Assembly: GCA_020053615.1 (NCBI GenBank)
Contig: JAGVMW010000146.1
Coordinates: 1-7,683, forward strand
Origin: an archaeon
GTDB taxonomy: Archaea > Nanobdellota > Nanobdellia > Woesearchaeales > GW2011-AR9
DNA length: 7,683 bases
Reading direction: 5' to 3'
Part shown: piece after piece, positions 5,644 to 7,683 of the stretch
Position numbering within the stretch: the stretch's first letter is position 1
How the letters are laid out: every line of letters begins with the position of its first letter
The notes under the pieces: model-generated
Database searches by the model: none
What the model saw: only the letters and a program-made list of their open reading frames with translations
Told to the model about the DNA's origin: nothing
Position numbers and translations under genes: made by a program

Positions 5644-6240
5644 ATGTCAGATTTGATTAAAGCCTATCATGGGACGAGTGATTTAGAAGGAGTGGCTAGA
5701 CTAGGTGCTATAATGTCTCCGGCTCTCCAAAAAAGTGATTAATATTGGTTATACCTGAAAAAGGAATATGATGCTCTTACCCAAATAATGGCTGAAAAAG
5801 CAAGAAATCATATTAAATATGGTTTTTTTGTTGATGGAGAATGGAGTGACCCCCAATTATTAACCAAGACTGAAGCTTTAGCAGATCTTCTTCAAGACCA
5901 TGGTATTCAAAATTATGATGTAAAATATAATTATAAAGAATTAAAACGAAAGTTATTTGTATATCTTGCAAATCAACCAAGTGGTGCAATAAATAATGCA
6001 AGACCACGTACAGAAAGGCAAACCGGAGCGTTATTAGAAGTGGAGATTCCTAAAGACTTGTTAAGACTTAGTTTTAATTTATATCGTGGTTCTACTCAAG
6101 TTATAGAAGTTGCAAAAGAAGTTAGCCTAAAGTATTTACAGCAAGTTTTTGTTTCTAAAGAAAATTTTCAAAGAGCAGTTAATTTATTAGATAAATTTGA
6201 TTTAACAGGAGTGCGAGTTGGTGAATTGGAAGAATTATAA
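5644..6240 (+). pseudogene. ADP-ribosyltransferase-like protein, interrupted by one stop
   Basis: One frame runs from ATG 5644 to TAA 6238 with a single internal TAA at 5740 (codon 33); otherwise it would encode about 198 residues. Before the stop it reads IKAYHGTSDLEGVARLGAIM, with His9 in an HGT motif at the N-terminus, as in H-Y-E ADP-ribosyltransferase folds (PARP/KptA-like). After it come KLFVYLANQPSGA (Tyr107), GALLEVEIPKDLL (about 128-140) and AKEVSLKYLQQVFV (Glu159). Together these fit His, Tyr and Glu on the three core strands of that fold. The family call is inference from motifs. An internal ATG at 5788 would give 150 aa without the His strand, and no ribosome site is seen there. 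The 5644 start also lacks one. It is the last gene of the module. By eye it is more A/T-rich than its neighbours. A nonsense mutation, a sequencing error or readthrough could explain the stop. Confidence 0.55.
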
Positions 6241-6251
6241 TCTTTATTGTT

Positions 6252-6287
6252 AATAAAAGAAAATGAATTAAATCTTTCTCTTTTATT
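6252..6287. terminator. bidirectional terminator between convergent genes
   Basis: AATAAAAGA (6252-6260) and TCTTTTATT (6279-6287) form a perfect 9-bp inverted repeat in the 80-nt gap between the plus module and the permease stop. A second, bulged hairpin (TCTTTATT at 6241-6248 against 6252-6260) overlaps it. T-rich runs follow on both strands, so transcripts from either side could end here. Confidence 0.5.
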
Positions 6288-6320
6288 CTTCATTACTCAA
6301 AATAAACCACTCTATTCATC

Positions 6321-7532
6321 CTATTCATATCGCAAGCTATCCACCGGATTCAACTTCGATGCACGACGAGCCGGAGCAATCCCAGATAATACTCCAATCA
6401 GGAACGAGAACAATAAAGCACCGCCCACTATTAACCAATTTATCTCTATCGCCATAAACGCCGGACCAAGAAACTGCTGTAACACTTTCTCAGCAATCTT
6501 AGCTAAACTTACTCCCGCTATAACTCCCAATAATCCGCCCACTAATCCATATAATCCTGATTCAACTAAGAATAAAAACATTATCTGGGAATTTCTCGCC
6601 CCTACGGCTTTCATCAATCCTATCTCTTTAGTTCTTTGCAATACGGAAGTATACATGGTGTTCATGATTCCAATACCGCCCACTAATAACGAAATGGCAG
6701 TAATACCTATCAGGACAATTTGCACAATGTCTAATATGGTAGAAAAAGTAGCCATTAGATTTTCCGGAGTTTCAATACTGAAATCTTCTTCTCCCACATC
6801 TAAATTATGTTTTTTCCTCAATTCTTTCTTTAATTCCTCAGCTATGGTGGCTGGATCTTCTCCTGATTGGACTTGGGCGATGATAAAGCCATAATTCTTG
6901 CCTGTAGAAAAGAGCTCCTGATGTGTATCTATCGGAATAATTCCTGCTTTATCGTCAGGAGGAGAGCCAATCTTTTCTAAAAAACCTATTACTTTAAAAT
7001 CCTGATTTTGAACTTTAATCTTGTCTCCTAATTCTACTTGTGTATCAAATAAGTCTTCTTTAGTATATTCGTTTCCCAATACAATTTTATATTTATCTCC
7101 AGATTCTAACATTCTTCCTTCCTGAAGCTTCCAATTCTGGGCTTCGCTGACTAATTTCAGCTCTTCTGAATCAAGAGGGACTCCATTCACAAAATTGTAT
7201 TGTACTAAGTCGTTGAATTCATAACGGCCATAAGAGAAACCTAATCCTGCCGCAACTTTCGTTCCCGAAGCTTGTTTGATGGTATCTAAATCATCTTCAG
7301 TAAGCTGAACTGAAGAACCCATCCCCCAGAATCCTCCTTTTGGCAAGATGAACAATTTATCTTTGCCTAATTGCGAGAATTGGTTGGAGATAGCATTTTC
7401 TAAGCCTTGACCGAGAGTTATCAGCGAGATAATTGCAGCAATGCCGATGAAGATACCTACTAAAGTTAAGAAGCTGCGTAGCTTTCTTCTTTTTGCCTCT
7501 TTGAACGCTATTTGAAAATAGTCGGTGAGCAT
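6321..7532 (-). CDS. MacB/FtsX-like ABC transporter permease
   Basis: This is the membrane subunit (403 aa) of a MacB-type ABC system, which couples ATP hydrolysis to extrusion or extracytoplasmic work on lipids, peptides or small molecules. Layout: an amphipathic N-terminus DYFQIAFKEAKRRKLRS; TM1 about 19-41; a MacB-like extracytoplasmic core about 45-265 (LTEDDLDTIKQASGTK, then VNGVPLD, then DKIKVQNQDFKVIGFLEK); TM2 about 270-295 with the conserved GGIGIMNTM; the cytoplasmic loop RTKEIGLMKAVGA that contacts the ATPase; TM3 about 318-343; TM4 about 365-385; and the family ending PARRASKLNPVDSLRYE. Unlike bacterial MacB it has no fused ATPase; the subunit at 1462-2166 is the likely partner. 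A TATA-like CTTAATAATT is centred about 26 nt before the ATG, and no Shine-Dalgarno site is seen. The gene appears complete. The substrate is unknown. Confidence 0.95.
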   Translation of the reverse strand: MLTDYFQIAFKEAKRRKLRSFLTLVGIFIGIAAIISLITLGQGLENAISNQFSQLGKDKLFILPKGGFWGMGSSVQLTEDDLDTIKQASGTKVAAGLGFSYGRYEFNDLVQYNFVNGVPLDSEELKLVSEAQNWKLQEGRMLESGDKYKIVLGNEYTKEDLFDTQVELGDKIKVQNQDFKVIGFLEKIGSPPDDKAGIIPIDTHQELFSTGKNYGFIIAQVQSGEDPATIAEELKKELRKKHNLDVGEEDFSIETPENLMATFSTILDIVQIVLIGITAISLLVGGIGIMNTMYTSVLQRTKEIGLMKAVGARNSQIMFLFLVESGLYGLVGGLLGVIAGVSLAKIAEKVLQQFLGPAFMAIEINWLIVGGALLFSFLIGVLSGIAPARRASKLNPVDSLRYE

Positions 7533-7553
7533 TTATCTTAGAAAAGAAGAAGG

Positions 7554-7563
7554 AATTATTAAG
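7554..7563 (-). promoter_or_regulatory. TATA-like box for the permease gene
   Basis: The minus strand reads CTTAATAATT, centred about 26 nt before the permease ATG at 7532, again the leaderless spacing. The match to consensus is moderate. The rest of 7564-7683 shows no gene I can support; it has a weak ACAG/CTGT hairpin (7581-7594) and a CTGC/GCAG one (7661-7675). Confidence 0.35.
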
Positions 7564-7683
7564 GGTTGTGGTAGAATGGCACAGTCGAGGCTGTCCATTT
7601 GCACAATTAATCCTTTTGGGAAGGGCTGTTTCTGTCAGGACTAATCTCTTAGATTTCATTCTGCATAAAAAGCAGTCACTAAA

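Noticed and set aside
5628..5660. Frameshift at the T5 run rescuing the third receiver
   Set aside because: Reading either shifted frame gives only a few codons before another stop and no receiver beta-3 sequence, so truncation fits better than a frameshift.
6247..6894. Plus-strand ORF of 215 codons
   Set aside because: It lies almost wholly opposite the MacB-like permease, which has clear family motifs. The plus-strand translation is Asn/Pro/Ile-rich without any domain, so it is a shadow frame.
7576..7597. tRNA-like or small-RNA hairpin upstream of the permease
   Set aside because: The TGGTAGAATGG stretch resembles a D-arm and ACAG/CTGT can pair, but there is no T-arm GGTTC consensus, no acceptor stem and no matching anticodon arm.
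7357..7659. Minus-strand ORF of 100 codons upstream of the permease
   Set aside because: It overlaps the permease 5' end in another frame, has low-complexity basic sequence, and has no ribosome site. The permease start with its TATA-like box explains the region better.

Overview
The window most likely comes from an archaeon, probably a DPANN lineage such as Woesearchaeota/Pacearchaeota. This is an inference. It rests on a TrmB-type transcriptional regulator, a MacB-like exporter whose ATPase and permease are separate proteins, a short two-helix membrane protein of a type I associate with these genomes, and promoters in which an A/T-rich TATA-like box lies about 25-30 nt upstream of the start codon (near-leaderless mRNAs). 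A CPR bacterium is the main alternative. No tRNA, rRNA, CRISPR array or transposase is visible.

Layout. On the minus strand, in order of transcription: a MacB/FtsX-like permease (7532-6321), a TrmB-like regulator (3361-2582), a possible 36-aa ORF (2553-2443), a two-helix membrane protein (2449-2198), a LolD/MacB-type ABC ATPase (2166-1462), an unrecognised 333-aa protein (1325-324) and a possible 54-aa ORF (227-63). On the plus strand, a compact run of six ORFs (3455-6240) sits between the permease and the rest of this cluster. It starts divergently from the TrmB gene and ends convergently with the permease.

The plus-strand module is the unusual part. It encodes two unrecognised cysteine-containing proteins (193 and about 145 aa), then two divergent receiver (REC)-like proteins (144 and 177 aa), each with an aspartate where the phospho-acceptor should be but neither with the usual beta-5 lysine. 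A 38-aa stub of a third receiver domain follows, and last comes a probable ADP-ribosyltransferase-like gene (HGT ... VYL ... E pattern) interrupted by one in-frame TAA. There is no histidine kinase. The internal genes carry GGAGG ribosome sites 9-10 nt from their starts, whereas the minus-strand genes look leaderless.

The 93-bp divergent promoter region holds a perfect 7-bp inverted repeat with a 5-nt spacer. It lies between the TATA box and the start of the TrmB gene, and upstream of the TATA box as seen from the plus module. This suggests that TrmB represses itself and may activate the module. The 3' end of the module appears to be decaying: the receiver stub and the stop-interrupted transferase lie side by side in one reading frame.
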